A stretch of DNA of 64,000 nucleotides from Phytopseudomonas daroniae (GTDB taxonomy: Bacteria > Pseudomonadota > Gammaproteobacteria > Pseudomonadales > Pseudomonadaceae), in contig NZ_QJUI01000020.1 of NCBI RefSeq assembly GCF_004327285.1, forward strand, positions 23,376-87,375, given 5' to 3'. Shown here piece after piece: positions 51,481-62,200 of the stretch (the stretch's first letter is position 1; each line of letters begins with the position of its first letter). The position numbers and the translations under genes were made by a program. The notes beneath the pieces are model-generated. The model worked only from the letters and a program-made list of their open reading frames with translations. It was not told the DNA's origin and ran no database searches.

Positions 51481-53853
51481 ATGCTTCGCCCAGTCTATCC
51501 TGCTCTGGCCAGTGCCTTGTCATTGTGCCTGTCTACCTATGTGCTCGCTGCCCCAGTCAATTTCGACCTGCCAGCGCAGCCCTTATCCAGTGCCTTGACT
51601 CAATTGAGCGCCACCAGTGGCATGCGCGTTATCTTCGACGAGCAAGCGGTAGCGGGTAAGCAGGCCCCGGCAGTACGCGGTAGCCTGGAGCCAGCCCAGG
51701 CCCTGAACCAGCTGCTGGCGGGTAGTGGGCTTAGTGCATCGGTCAACGGTAATGCCGCGCAGGTATCTCTGCTGGGCAGCAACGATGGCACGCTGACGCT
51801 CGGTGAGGTGAACATCAACGCGCAGAGTAGCCTTGCTGGAGCGGCAACCACCGAAGGTACGCAGTCCTACACCACCGGTTCGATGAGCACCGCGACCAAG
51901 CTGCCGATGTCGATTCGCGAAACGCCGCAGTCGGTCAGTGTGATCACCCGCCAGCGTATCGAAGATCAGGGCATCAACGATCTGCAGGATCTGGTGCGCT
52001 CTGCCCCTGGTCTCACCCTGAACAAGACGGGTTCTGATCGTCAGTCTTTTGAAGCGCGCGGCTTCCAGATCGATAACATCATGTATGACGGGCTGCCGAC
52101 CACCACCAGCGCCTTCACACAGGACACCATTACCTCGGCCGACATGGCGATCTTCGACCGTGTCGAAGTCGTACGTGGCGCAACCGGCCTGATGACTGGT
52201 GCGGGTAGCCCGTCTGCGACCGTCAATCTGGTGCGCAAGCGTCCGACCGACACGCCGCAAATGAGTATTTCAGCGAGTGCCGGTAGCTGGGATCGCTACC
52301 GTACCGAGGTCGATGCGTCTAACAAGCTGAACGACTCGGGAACCCTGCGTGGTCGTGTAGTGGCGGCTTATGAGGACAACAACAGTTTCGTCGATGTGCG
52401 TGAAACCCAGCGCCAGACTTTTTACGGCATCCTTGAAGCTGACCTGACCGATGCGACCACCTGGACCATCGGTGCCTCCAAGCAGCGTGAAGACAAGACC
52501 TCCGACTGGGGCAGCCTGCCGAGCGGCCCCAATGGTGAGGATCTTCATCTCTCTCGTTCCACCTTCCTGTCCAATGACTGGTCGTACTGGGATCAGGAAA
52601 ACTACACGCTGTTCTCCGATATGACCCATCGCTTCGACAACGGCTGGACCGCCAAGCTGGCGGGCGCCAAGATGTGGTCCGAGGCCGATACTTTTTCCAG
52701 TTATTTGAGCTATGTGAACGGCGTCCTCAATCAGTACTCGGGGCAGTACTTCAACAAGGATACCCAGACCAATCTGGATGCTTCGCTTTCCGGCCCGTTT
52801 CAACTCCTGGGACAGGAACACGAGTTGTTCCTGGGTGCCAGTCGCCGTCAGGAGAAATTCGATCAGGTGGGTGGATGGTGGGGGGCTGCTACACCGGTGA
52901 ATCCCTACAACTTCGGCCACAATATTGCCAAGCCGTCGATTACTGACCGCAACCCCTATGCTTCCCGCTATACCCAGACTGAAGAAGCTGTTTACGGTGG
53001 CGTACGCTTTAACCCCATCGATCCTCTGCACGTAATTATCGGTGGGCGCGTAAGTTGGTACGAGTATGAAAGCCGCTCGAGCGACAATACCTACAAGGTC
53101 ACTCGCGAGGTGACGCCCTATGCTGGCGTGATCTACGATCTCAACGATACCTACTCGGTGTATGCGAGCTATACCGAAATCTTCAAGCCGCAAACCGAAC
53201 GGGATGTGTCTGATTCAGTATTGGAGCCGATGACGGGGGAGAGCTACGAGATCGGCCTGAAAGGCGAGTACTTCGACGGAGGTCTCAATGCATCCGTCGC
53301 GCTGTTCGACATGACTCAGCAGAATCGTGCTTACGCACTCGATCCCAATCCGACAAGCTGTCAGAGTCAGAACCGTACATGCTACGGGGCTGCTGGCGAA
53401 GTGCGCAGCCAAGGTATCGATGCCGAATTGAGTGGCGCACTGACACCCAACTGGCAATTCTCGGCTTCTTACGTTTATCTCCTTAGTGAGTACGTCAAGG
53501 ACGCCAACGCTACGAATGAAGGCAAGCTGTTTGCGCCCCACCAGCCCAAGCACCTGTTCAAGGCCGCGACCAGCTATCAGTTGACGGGGGATCTGAGTAA
53601 GTGGCGTGTTGGCGCTGATGTCTATGCGCAGAGCGATACTTACCGGCGCGTCGGTACCGGCCATTCGGAACAGGATGCCTACTCGGTGGTTGGGTTGATG
53701 GCAGGCTATCGTTTCGATGAGCACTGGGATGCACGTGTCAATCTCAACAACGTCTTCGACAAGAAGTATTGGGACGGTATCCCGAACGGCTCAGGCGGCG
53801 GCGTATACGGCGATCCCCGTAACCTGATGTTCTCGGTGAAGTGGTCGCTCTGA
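51481..53853 (+). CDS. TonB-dependent siderophore receptor with STN domain (FoxA/FpvA-like)
   Basis: 790 residues from the ATG at 51481, chosen for its AGGA element eight bases upstream and an immediate signal peptide (MLRPVYPALASALSLCLSTY, cut after LAA). An STN domain follows (NFDLPAQPLSSALTQLSATS), then the plug (MSIRETPQSVSVITRQRIED, FEARGFQID, DRVEVVRGATGLMTGAGSPS) and a 22-strand barrel ending FSVKWSL. The STN domain would signal to an anti-sigma factor, but no sigma/anti-sigma pair is adjacent. The ligand is a ferric siderophore of unknown type. The gene is intact, unlike the receptor at 18.7 kb. Confidence 0.9.
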   Translation: MLRPVYPALASALSLCLSTYVLAAPVNFDLPAQPLSSALTQLSATSGMRVIFDEQAVAGKQAPAVRGSLEPAQALNQLLAGSGLSASVNGNAAQVSLLGSNDGTLTLGEVNINAQSSLAGAATTEGTQSYTTGSMSTATKLPMSIRETPQSVSVITRQRIEDQGINDLQDLVRSAPGLTLNKTGSDRQSFEARGFQIDNIMYDGLPTTTSAFTQDTITSADMAIFDRVEVVRGATGLMTGAGSPSATVNLVRKRPTDTPQMSISASAGSWDRYRTEVDASNKLNDSGTLRGRVVAAYEDNNSFVDVRETQRQTFYGILEADLTDATTWTIGASKQREDKTSDWGSLPSGPNGEDLHLSRSTFLSNDWSYWDQENYTLFSDMTHRFDNGWTAKLAGAKMWSEADTFSSYLSYVNGVLNQYSGQYFNKDTQTNLDASLSGPFQLLGQEHELFLGASRRQEKFDQVGGWWGAATPVNPYNFGHNIAKPSITDRNPYASRYTQTEEAVYGGVRFNPIDPLHVIIGGRVSWYEYESRSSDNTYKVTREVTPYAGVIYDLNDTYSVYASYTEIFKPQTERDVSDSVLEPMTGESYEIGLKGEYFDGGLNASVALFDMTQQNRAYALDPNPTSCQSQNRTCYGAAGEVRSQGIDAELSGALTPNWQFSASYVYLLSEYVKDANATNEGKLFAPHQPKHLFKAATSYQLTGDLSKWRVGADVYAQSDTYRRVGTGHSEQDAYSVVGLMAGYRFDEHWDARVNLNNVFDKKYWDGIPNGSGGGVYGDPRNLMFSVKWSL

Positions 53854-53880
53854 TCAGCAACTGAACGCGTCAGTAAATTG

Positions 53881-53910
53881 AAAACGCCCCGGCTTTGTCC
53901 GGGGCGTTTT
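53881..53910. terminator. bidirectional terminator between TonB receptor and pirin genes
   Basis: AAAACGCCCCGG, loop CTTTGT, CCGGGGCGTTTT: a perfect 12-bp stem with A- and T-runs on both sides. It serves both convergent genes. Confidence 0.9.
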
Positions 53911-53947
53911 CGTATGTACCAGCCGCAGCCTGCGGTTGAGGTACGCG

Positions 53948-54670
53948 TCAGTACAGCGACGGCAGCTCGTTGGGGCGCAGGTCGAATACCAGCACTTCGG
54001 CCTGCTCGCCATTGCTCAGGCGGATATCCCGCACATCGCGCAGCCGTGCACCGTCGCCCGCCTGCAGCGGCTGGCCGTTCAATTCGACGCTGCCGCGAGC
54101 CACATGGACGTAGGCGTAGCGGTTTTCGTCCAGCTGCAAGTGAGCCTGCTCGGCGCCGTCGAACAACCCGGCATAGACTCGCGCGTTCTGGCGCACCGAC
54201 AGCGAGCCGTCGGCACCGTCCGGTGAGATGATCAATTGCAGGCGTCCGCGTTTCTGCGCTTCGCTGAAGTGCTCCTGCTGGTAGCGTGGCTCGGCCTGAC
54301 GCTCGCTCGGCACGATCCAGATCTGCAGGAAGTGCACCGAGTCGCGGGGCGAGTGGTTGAACTCGCTGTGCGAGACACCGGTGCCGGCACTCATCAGTTG
54401 CACGTCGCCAGGGCGGATCACCGAGCCGGTGCCCATGCTGTCCTTGTGCTCCAGTGCGCCTTCCAGCACGTAGGAGAAAATCTCCATGTTGCGATGCGGG
54501 TGTTCGCCGAAGCCCTGGCCGGCGGCCACGGTGTCGTCATTGATCACCAGCAGGTCGGAGAAACCTCTTTCTTTCGGGTTGTTGTAACTGGCGAAAGAGA
54601 AGGTGTGGAAGGAGTTGAGCCAGCCATGGTTGGCGTGGCCACGATCGGTCGATTTACGGATAGCCAGCAT
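53948..54670 (-). CDS. pirin-family protein (YhhW-like quercetinase)
   Basis: 240 residues, the shorter pirin type. The metal site is FGEHPHRNMEIFSYVLEGAL with further ligands in SHSEFNHS. The opening RGHANHGWLNSFHTFSFASY is typical of YhhW-like pirins, some of which cleave quercetin. It is separate from the 288-aa pirin at 27 kb, with which it shares only the fold. A LysR gene lies upstream on the same strand. Confidence 0.9.
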   Translation of the reverse strand: MLAIRKSTDRGHANHGWLNSFHTFSFASYNNPKERGFSDLLVINDDTVAAGQGFGEHPHRNMEIFSYVLEGALEHKDSMGTGSVIRPGDVQLMSAGTGVSHSEFNHSPRDSVHFLQIWIVPSERQAEPRYQQEHFSEAQKRGRLQLIISPDGADGSLSVRQNARVYAGLFDGAEQAHLQLDENRYAYVHVARGSVELNGQPLQAGDGARLRDVRDIRLSNGEQAEVLVFDLRPNELPSLY

Positions 54671-54800
54671 GATGATTCTCCTGTTGATGGTCGCGGCCTT
54701 ATATCGGCGGCATGGAGGAGATCTTACTGACTATCAGTGGATTGATTAGCTGGCTGTAAATTGAATTATTGTCTCTTTAAGGTTGACAGTTTCCCGGAGC

Positions 54801-55688
54801 TCAGCGGCCCATATGCTGAATCTGTTCCTTGATGAAATCCGAGAACACCTGCACCGCCCGCGCGGATTGCCGGTGTTGTGGGTACACCGCGTAGACCGCC
54901 GCCGGAGCCGGCCAATGCCCATCGAGTATCGGAACCAGTGCGCCGCTTTCCAGAGCCTGGCCGATGATGAAGGTGGGCAGGTAGGCGATGCCCATGCCGG
55001 CGATGGCGGCATCGCGGATCAGTTCGCCGTTGTTGGCGCGTAACTGGCCGCGCATGGTCAGGTTGCGGGCCTTGCCCTGATCGCGCAGGCGCCATTCGAC
55101 ATGCCGGCTATGGCCGTAGAGCAGGCAGGCATGCTGCTGCAGGTCATCGAGGTTTTCCGGTGTGCCGTGCTCGTCGAGATAGGGCGAGCTGGCGCAGAGA
55201 ATGGTCTGCATGTCGGTCAGGCGCTTGGCGATCAGGCTGGAGTCTTCCAGCGTGCCGATGCGGATCGACATGTCGTAACCGTCAGCGAGAAGGTCGACGG
55301 CGCGGTCATTGAGGTCGATTTCCAGATTGATGTGCGGGTGCTGCTGCATGAACAGCGGCAGCAGGTGGCTCAGGTGCAGGGTGGCGAAGGTCATCGGCGC
55401 GCTGACCCGCAGGGTGCCGCGTAGCGAAGCACCCTGGGCCGACACCAGTTCCTGGGCGTCGCGCAGATCGGCCAGGATGGTGGTGGCCTTGTCGTACAGC
55501 AGCAGACCCAGCTCGGTGGCCTGTAGGCGGCGCGTGGTGCGGTTGAGCAGACGTACCCCGAGCAGTTCCTCCAGCACGGCGATACGTCGGCTGACGTACT
55601 GCTTGGACACACCGAGGGCGTCGGCGGCTGCGGTGAAACTGCCGGTGTCCAGGGTGGTGACGAACAGGCGCAGGTCTTCGACGTTCAT
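54801..55688 (-). CDS. LysR-family regulator
   Basis: 295 residues. The helix-turn-helix at ~4-62 (LRLFVTTLDTGSFTAAADAL, VSKQYVSRRIAVLEELLGVR) is followed by an effector domain of the AaeR/PtxR-like group (GTLRVSAPMTFATLHLSHLL). It is divergent from the aminotransferase gene, with ~98 bp between the starts, and upstream of pirin on the same strand. The target is unknown; autoregulation and control of pirin are possible. Confidence 0.87.
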   Translation of the reverse strand: MNVEDLRLFVTTLDTGSFTAAADALGVSKQYVSRRIAVLEELLGVRLLNRTTRRLQATELGLLLYDKATTILADLRDAQELVSAQGASLRGTLRVSAPMTFATLHLSHLLPLFMQQHPHINLEIDLNDRAVDLLADGYDMSIRIGTLEDSSLIAKRLTDMQTILCASSPYLDEHGTPENLDDLQQHACLLYGHSRHVEWRLRDQGKARNLTMRGQLRANNGELIRDAAIAGMGIAYLPTFIIGQALESGALVPILDGHWPAPAAVYAVYPQHRQSARAVQVFSDFIKEQIQHMGR

Positions 55689-55786
55689 GGGCTTCTCATC
55701 GGTTGGCCTACGATTATTACCGGGTGCGTGTGCTTCGCGCCATCGGCTATCCTCGGCGTCTGCCTCAACTGCCCCAGGACGCTTCG

Positions 55787-56935
55787 ATGTTCGCCAGCAA
55801 GTTGCCGTCGATCGGCACCACGATTTTTACCACCATGTCCCAGCTCGCCGCCCAGACCGGCGCCATCAACCTGTCCCAGGGCTTCCCTGACTACGATGGG
55901 CCCGAGGCGCTGCGCGAGGCCGTCAACCGGCACATCGCCGCCGGGCACAACCAATACGCGCCGATGACCGGTCTGCCGGCACTGCGCGAGCAGATCGCCC
56001 TGAAGATCGAGCGTCTCTATGGTCGCCAGGTCGGCGTGGACAGTGAAGTGACCGTAACCCCAGGCGCGACCCAGGCGATCTTCTGTGCGATCCAGGCACT
56101 GATCCACCCCGGCGACGAGGTGATCGTCTTCGACCCGAGCTATGACAGTTACGACCCGGGCGTCACCCTGGCCGGTGGCCGCTGCGTTCATGTCCCGCTG
56201 GCCAGCGGCGCTTTCGCCATCGACTGGCAGCGCCTGGAAGCAGCGTTGAGCCCGCGTACCCGGCTGATCATCCTCAATACGCCGCACAACCCCAGCGGCG
56301 CGCTGATCAGCCGTGACGAACTGGATCGCCTGGCGGCGCTGATTCGCGACCGCGACATCTACCTGATCAGCGACGAAGTCTACGAGCATCTGGTGTTCGA
56401 TGGCCGCCAGCACGCCAGCGTACTGGCCCATGACGAACTCTATGGGCGGGCCTTTGTGGTCAGCTCGTTCGGCAAAACCTACCACGTCACCGGCTGGAAA
56501 ACCGGTTACGTGGTGGCGCCACCGACGCTGAGCGCCGAGCTGCGCAAGATCCACCAGTACGTCAGCTTCTGTGGCGTGACACCGCTGCAGTGGGCGCTGG
56601 CGGACTTCATGGCGGCTTGCCCCGAGCACGTGGACGAACTGCCCGGTTTCTATCAGGCCAAGCGCGATCTGTTCTGCGACCTGCTGGCGGATTCACGCTT
56701 CACCTTCAGCCGCACGCCGGGCACCTATTTCCAGCTGGCCGACTATTCGGCGATCCGTCCGGATCTGGACGACGTGGCAATGGCTCAGTGGCTGACCCGT
56801 GAACATGGCGTGGCGGCAATTCCCGTGTCGGTGTTCTGCCAGGCACCGGATCCCGCGCAGCGCCTGGTGCGCTTCTGCTTCGCCAAGCGTGAAGACACTT
56901 TGCGCCAGGCGGCGGAAAAACTGCAGGCCGTATAG
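55787..56935 (+). CDS. methionine aminotransferase-type PLP enzyme (YbdL/MtnE-like)
   Basis: 382 residues from the ATG at 55787 (MFASKLPSIGTTIFTTMSQL), typical of YbdL-like methionine aminotransferases; the frame upstream is unsupported. Fold-type I motifs: NLSQGFPDYDGP, NTPHNPSGALIS, ISDEVYEHL and the PLP lysine K230 in SSFGKTYHVTGWKTGY. It transaminates methionine or its keto acid KMTB and glutamine. The omega-amidase gene follows 60 bp downstream, and the pair together would drive the glutamine transaminase-omega-amidase route in methionine salvage. Confidence 0.9.
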   Translation: MFASKLPSIGTTIFTTMSQLAAQTGAINLSQGFPDYDGPEALREAVNRHIAAGHNQYAPMTGLPALREQIALKIERLYGRQVGVDSEVTVTPGATQAIFCAIQALIHPGDEVIVFDPSYDSYDPGVTLAGGRCVHVPLASGAFAIDWQRLEAALSPRTRLIILNTPHNPSGALISRDELDRLAALIRDRDIYLISDEVYEHLVFDGRQHASVLAHDELYGRAFVVSSFGKTYHVTGWKTGYVVAPPTLSAELRKIHQYVSFCGVTPLQWALADFMAACPEHVDELPGFYQAKRDLFCDLLADSRFTFSRTPGTYFQLADYSAIRPDLDDVAMAQWLTREHGVAAIPVSVFCQAPDPAQRLVRFCFAKREDTLRQAAEKLQAV

Positions 56936-56964
56936 GGTGGACAACCGCGAAGCGTTGTCCACCA
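56933..56964. repeat. short GGTGGACAAC hairpin in the aminotransferase-amidase gap
   Basis: TAGGGTGGACAACCGCGAAG continues to GTTGTCCACCA. GGTGGACAAC and GTTGTCCACC form a perfect 10-bp stem with loop CGCGAAGC. It looks like a minimal member of the GTAGGGTGGA repeat family and overlaps the stop codon region of the aminotransferase gene. Confidence 0.6.
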
Positions 56965-56998
56965 CATAGCATGCCGAGATCACTCGAGAGGGCTATTG

Positions 56999-57781
56999 AT
57001 GACCAAGCAAGACAACCTCGAACTGGCGCTGATCCAGAGCGACCTGGCCTGGCACGATCCCGAGGCCAATCGCGCGCATTTCGAAAAGCAGCTGCAGCAG
57101 GCCGCTGGCGCCGATCTGGTGATACTGCCCGAGATGTTCAGCACCGGTTTTTCCATGCAGTCGGCCGAGCTGGCCGAGCCGGAAGACGGGCCCACCAGCC
57201 GTTGGCTCAGTGAGCAGGCACGGCAAGTCGGCGCGGTGATCACCGGCAGCCTGATCATCCAGGCCGCCGACGGCAGTTATCGCAATCGCCTGCTGTGGGC
57301 GCGGCCGGATGGTTCGGTGGAGCACTACGACAAGCGCCACCTGTTTCGTATGGCGGGCGAACACCAGCACTACGCGGCGGGTGACCGGCAGGTGGTGTTC
57401 GAGGTCAAGGGATGGCGGGTACGTCCGCTGATCTGCTACGACCTGCGTTTCCCGGTCTGGAGCCGTGATCCACAGGGCACCGATCTGCTGCTCTACACCG
57501 CCAACTGGCCAGCGGCGCGGCGCTCGCACTGGAATCGTCTGTTGCCCGCCCGGGCCATCGAGAACCTGTGCTACGTGGCGGCGGTGAATCGAATCGGTGT
57601 GGATGGCAAGGGGCACCCTTATAGCGGTGACTCCCAGGTGCTGGATTTCCAGGGTGAAAGCCTTCTCGATGCGCATGACAAGCCCGGCGTGTTCCACCAG
57701 CGCCTCGACGGCGCAGCATTGGCTGCCTACCGCGAGCGCTTCCCGGCGCACCAGGATGCCGATCCGTTCGAGTTGCAGTGA
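56999..57781 (+). CDS. omega-amidase (YafV/NIT2-like nitrilase-superfamily amidohydrolase)
   Basis: 260 residues from the ATG at 56999. The Glu-Lys-Cys triad is E45 (VILPEMFSTGF), K112 (YDKRHLFRMAG) and C146 (PLICYDLRFP). The GFS motif and length match YafV, the omega-amidase that hydrolyses 2-oxoglutaramate or 2-oxosuccinamate. It works with the preceding aminotransferase: transamination with glutamine yields 2-oxoglutaramate, which this enzyme removes. Confidence 0.9.
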   Translation: MTKQDNLELALIQSDLAWHDPEANRAHFEKQLQQAAGADLVILPEMFSTGFSMQSAELAEPEDGPTSRWLSEQARQVGAVITGSLIIQAADGSYRNRLLWARPDGSVEHYDKRHLFRMAGEHQHYAAGDRQVVFEVKGWRVRPLICYDLRFPVWSRDPQGTDLLLYTANWPAARRSHWNRLLPARAIENLCYVAAVNRIGVDGKGHPYSGDSQVLDFQGESLLDAHDKPGVFHQRLDGAALAAYRERFPAHQDADPFELQ

Positions 57782-57843
57782 TCCGCCACGGCCAACTGGT
57801 GATTGGCTCGCGGGGCCGGGGCGTTACTGGTCTGCATCGAGAG
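57782..57843. other. short gap after the omega-amidase gene
   Basis: No feature is recognised; the region leads into the decayed immunity-gene copies on the other strand. Confidence 0.3.
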
Positions 57844-58087
57844 TTAGCGTTTCCGGGAAAACCGGTTCGATGTTGATATCGGCGGACGGTTACCGAGAGC
57901 GAGCGCCTTCATGGGTTTATTAGTTGGCGCCCAACGCTCATTCGGTTCGGATAGTGGGCAAATATTTCGAAGCTTGAGCGCTGTGGATCCCGTTGACGCA
58001 AAACCTGTGGTGCCAGGTAGCTGACCCCGCCCTCCTGGGAAGCCGAGGTTATCTCCGGCCTTGTGAGGTTTATCCAGGCCGGGCGGG
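57844..58087 (-). pseudogene. two decayed starts of the DUF6708-like putative immunity gene
   Basis: Downstream of the intact membrane protein gene, on the same strand, LDKPHKAGDNLGFPGG (about 58036-58083, then a frameshift to GVSYLAP) copies LDKQHRAGDVVGFPGG...VSYLAP of that protein. Further on, PTNKPMKALAL (about 57895-57930) copies its first residues PTDKPMEAPTL. These are two partial tandem copies of the gene's beginning. They look like relics of earlier toxin-immunity units exchanged at this locus. Confidence 0.6.
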
Positions 58088-58102
58088 GTGGCAGGTTGGG
58101 TA

Positions 58103-59260
58103 TTAGCGGCTTGCGGCACCAGCCTGTTTCCTGTCGGTTACAGTCGTGCGCCCCACCTCGGTCATCAGGTCGAAGATCGAGCTTTGCGGATTATGTTGGC
58201 GCAGATTGGCCAGCAGTTCGCGCTGCCTGAGCAGTTCGGTACTGGGTTTGGCCCATTGCTCGTGCGGCAGCGGTTGTGACCATTCGCGCATGGCTTCGGG
58301 AATATCCTGGCGGTGCATGCGCTTGACCCTGCCGATTTCCCATTCGGTGAGGTGGAAGGGCAGCGTCCACAGGGTCATCACATGGTAGAGGTACCAGCCG
58401 AATACATAGAACCCGCCCACTTCGCCCTCGCGGTAACGGCGGCGCATGCGCTCGCGGGCGTTGCGGAAGGTGTGCAGGCCTTCGTGGGGCGGGTCATCGG
58501 GGCCTTGCAGGTCGAGCGGATCCTGAATCTCCTTGAGGCTGTGCACCTCATGTTCCATATAGGCGCGGATCGCCTCCCAGTTGGCGATGGCCAGGGGCAG
58601 GCCGGCGCAGGGAAATTCCAGGGAGAAGTCCTGGCCGCTGTCGGCATGATGGAAGCCGACGCCCATGGCGTACTGGCGCTGGATACCGTACTGGGTAGCG
58701 CCCTGGGCTTGGATCACCCAGGCGGAGAGGGATTCCCAGGGGACGAAGATCGGTTTGCTATGGCCCTCCGGGACGAAGCAGACTTCACGGCGTTGGCGAT
58801 TGAAGCGGGTGGGGATGACTTTTTTGTACTTGATATGGTGGGTCCACCAAGCAGAGAGAAGGAGCAGAAAACCCAAAAATGCAGCTCCCGAGCCTATGGT
58901 GATTCCAAGCTCAAAAATCCCTACAGCCAACTCTATTGCAACAGTAAGCCCCCCCCCCAATAGAGGGGTGCCCACGAGCATCAATAAAGGAGATAGGACA
59001 ACGGACATTATCCAAATTGTAAATGGCCCGCCTAGCTGGAATTGCCAGGCAAACACATTGGGCAGACCAACCCCGAAGTCCAGATAGGTGTCATTGACCT
59101 CACCCACAGCATGGGCATAGTCCTGGGCCGGCTGGCCGGTGGGCAGCGGCAGGGGGGCCAGGTAGCTGACCAGGCCGCCGGGAAAGCCGACCACATCCCC
59201 CGCACGATGCTGCTTGTCCAGTTCCAGAGTGGGCGCTTCCATGGGCTTATCGGTTGGCAT
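58103..59260 (-). CDS. DUF6708-like membrane protein, candidate immunity protein of the VasX-like toxin
   Basis: 385 residues. A hydrophobic block at ~78-145 (two to three transmembrane helices) is followed by a soluble domain with RREVCFVPEGHSKPIFVPWE, QRQYAMGVGFHHADSGQDFS and FGWYLYHVMTLWTLPFHLTE. This pattern fits DUF6708 proteins seen beside type VI effectors; the family label is from memory. The start overlaps the toxin stop by 14 bases, tying its expression to the toxin. A membrane protein next to a pore-forming toxin is a natural immunity candidate, but that role is inferred. Confidence 0.65.
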   Translation of the reverse strand: MPTDKPMEAPTLELDKQHRAGDVVGFPGGLVSYLAPLPLPTGQPAQDYAHAVGEVNDTYLDFGVGLPNVFAWQFQLGGPFTIWIMSVVLSPLLMLVGTPLLGGGLTVAIELAVGIFELGITIGSGAAFLGFLLLLSAWWTHHIKYKKVIPTRFNRQRREVCFVPEGHSKPIFVPWESLSAWVIQAQGATQYGIQRQYAMGVGFHHADSGQDFSLEFPCAGLPLAIANWEAIRAYMEHEVHSLKEIQDPLDLQGPDDPPHEGLHTFRNARERMRRRYREGEVGGFYVFGWYLYHVMTLWTLPFHLTEWEIGRVKRMHRQDIPEAMREWSQPLPHEQWAKPSTELLRQRELLANLRQHNPQSSIFDLMTEVGRTTVTDRKQAGAASR

Positions 59261-62200
59261 CGTCGGGTTCCGGCAATAAAAGTGGGTCGACCAGTAACAG
59301 CGGCGCGGCCTGGCCCTGTGGCGTGTACTGGGCGGGGGCGTAGTCGCCTTCCCGGTGCGGGGAAAGGCGGATTATATGGCGCTCGGGCCGGTAGTGTCCC
59401 TGCTCGTCCAGCGTTTCGATCACCATATCCAGCAGCAGATCCTCACTGGGAATACCACCGGTAATGCCTGCCAGGGGTGCTGGCCGTGGTACACGTAGCT
59501 TCAGGGGATTGGTGGTGGTGAGCGACAGATCATCAACGATCAGTTCGCTGATGGGGTGCCACTGTACCTGGGTATGCGCTCGCTCGTAACGCACTGAGCG
59601 GATACGGTAGGCAGCGAGGCCAAGGCGCACGGTGGGCCGGCCAGCTAGCGGCTTGGCCAGCGCCGCCCGGCTCAGCCCCGGCAGTGCAAGGATGATCTCG
59701 CTGCTGGCCGGTGCCAGCAGCCAGTCGCGCCACCAACTGCCATGGCTGCCATGCTCGACCTGCACCGAGGGCGCCTGGATCACCCCGAGCAGGCGTTGCT
59801 GGTAGGTTGCCAGGGGATAGCTTTGCCGTTTGGCGGCATCGCGGCTCCAGGGGGTGCTGCTCAGCCAGTCGTCATGCGGGGTCGTGTCGTTGCGGTTGTA
59901 CCACCAGGTGCCGCCCAGCTCCAGGGCGGTAAAGAAGGCGCCGGCGATATTGAAGCGCAGGAATACGCTGGAGAGCCGGGTGCCAGCCACTGCCCAGGCA
60001 GTGCGTTTGGCTGCGGGGGTTGAGGCCTGTAGCACGCTCTGCACGGCCCGCCCGGTATGCCATAAGCCATAAGAGTTGCTAGCCAGCATCCCGCTGGAAC
60101 CGGCCAGGGCTAGGGCCGCGCCCTGCTGGGCACGGGCATTGCCGTTGCGCACCGCTCCCAGCCACTCGCCATGGTGGGCCAGGCTGCTTATGGCGGAGGC
60201 TACAGCGCCTGCGAAATATCCAAAGCCACCAAGAACGACATGCAGCTTGCCCATCTGCACATGCACCGCTTCCAAGGCATGGTTCTGCAAGCCCTGCACC
60301 AGTTGGGTGCTACGAGCACTCAGGGCCGTATCGGCAATGGCCTGGGCTGCTGCAAAACCTGCGGCACCGGTAGCAAAAATGGAGCCGAACAACGGTATCA
60401 GCTCACGTTGTTCCCCCGATGTGGCCATGGTTTCGCGCCAGGTCTGCACCAGATTGACCATCTGCGCCACGAACACCGCCAACCCCACCCCATCCCCCAG
60501 CCTGCTGAAGCTGCCGGCGGTGCTGTAGCCGTTGCGCAGATTACGCAAGCCACCTGCCACCTCCTGCAACTGGGCGGGCGGCAGGATCAGGGTGATGCCG
60601 GCGCGCCCCGGCGCCGCGCCGGCCACGCGGACGCTGTTCTCCGGCAGTTCGGCGATGGGGCTCAGGGCCGCCGCCAGGCGCGGCTCCAGGGTGTCGAGCT
60701 GCGCGCGGACGCGGCGAATCTCGGCCAGCAGCGCCTGGGCATTGGCCGATTTGTGCCCGGCGCTGGCCTTGACCCGCTTGCGCTCCCTGAGCAGGCGGCG
60801 CAGTTCGCCGCGCTCGTCGATGACATCGCGCAGGTCGCGTTGCAGTACGGCCTTTTCCGCCTCGCTGGCGAAGGTGAAGGTCAGCCCCGTGTGCTGCGCG
60901 GCGTCGAGCAGGCGGGCGGGGAGTACCTTGGGCAGCTTGCGGAACAGCTCGTCCAGTTCCGGCACCTTCTGTTGGCCCACGCCCTGGTAGAAGGTCTCCA
61001 TGGCGCGGCCGATGCCCAGGGTCAGGGCCGGGTCGAACGCGGCCTGGGCGCTGACGGCTACGGCGCGGGTGGCTTCCGGCAGTTCGTCGAGGGCCGGCAG
61101 CTTGCCCTGTTCGAGGGTCTTCAGCTTCTGCGTCCACTCGGCGAGGGCATTGGCCACGGCGTAGCCGGCCACGCCGATCAGGGCGTACTGGACGGCCAGC
61201 GTGCTCTGCTCATTCAGCGGCAGGGTATGGAACAGCGGGCGGTCGTACTGGGGATTTTCCTCGAGCCAGGCGTACAGCGCCTCGCTGGCCACGTCGCTGC
61301 GGCAGATGTCCTTCAGGCAGGCGTATTGCGTGGCGAACGCCAGCCCCACTTGTTCGGCCTGCCGGGCGTCGTAGTACCAGGCCGCGCGGTGGAAGCGATG
61401 TTCGGTGACCATCTGCGTGCGGTCTGCGGTGATGCGATCAAGCAATGTGTTCCAGCGCGCCAAGTTAGGGCGATGGTCTGCCAGGAAGGCGTCCATGGCG
61501 GGTCTGTCGATCAGGTCGTCGATGCCACGCTGGCCGAACTTGGCGCCGCGCAGCATGTCCTTGACCCGCCCGCCCTGTTCCTTCCTGAGGGCGATGAGGG
61601 CATCGAGTTCGCTTTCGACGAATACGCGCTGGGCGCCGAGGTCGAGCAGCTTGGTGCGGGTGTAGTAGCGCTCGGTGGCGCGGGTCAGGGTCAGCGGCAG
61701 GCCGAAGCCGACCGCGCCGGAGCGGCGGCTGCTCAGCCGTATGGCGTCCAGCTCGGCCTGGAGCTGCGCGGGGTGATCCCTGCCATCGGATGAAGGATAG
61801 GGCTCGTTGTTGTTGAGGAAGGTCAGCACGGCGCCACGGGTCTGCGCGCGATCCGCTTCGGGCAGGGCCTCCAGCTTGCCCAGCATGGCCTGCACCGCTG
61901 GCGACTGCGAATGGCTGGCGAGCTTGTCGAAGTCCGCCTCACTGATCTGCGAGAGCGATTCAATATAGCAGGCGAGCACGTAGTCGCGTTCGTTGGTTCC
62001 CGGTTGCGCGCCGCCCTCGATCCATTCCTCGATCCAGCCGACCACCTTGTCCTGATACTGAGCCAGGTCGCGCATCACGCCGATGTCGTCGCGCAGCACC
62101 AGGAACAGGGCATCGTGTTCGTACGCCGGGAGAATCCGCCTGGTCAGCTCGCCTATCTGGGTATCGCGGAACAGGGGTGGGTCTTCCCAGGTATAGGCGT

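Noticed and set aside
60171..61793. A 540-residue plus-strand frame inside the VasX-like toxin gene
   Set aside because: Shadow; Gln/Gly/Leu-rich composition without motifs.
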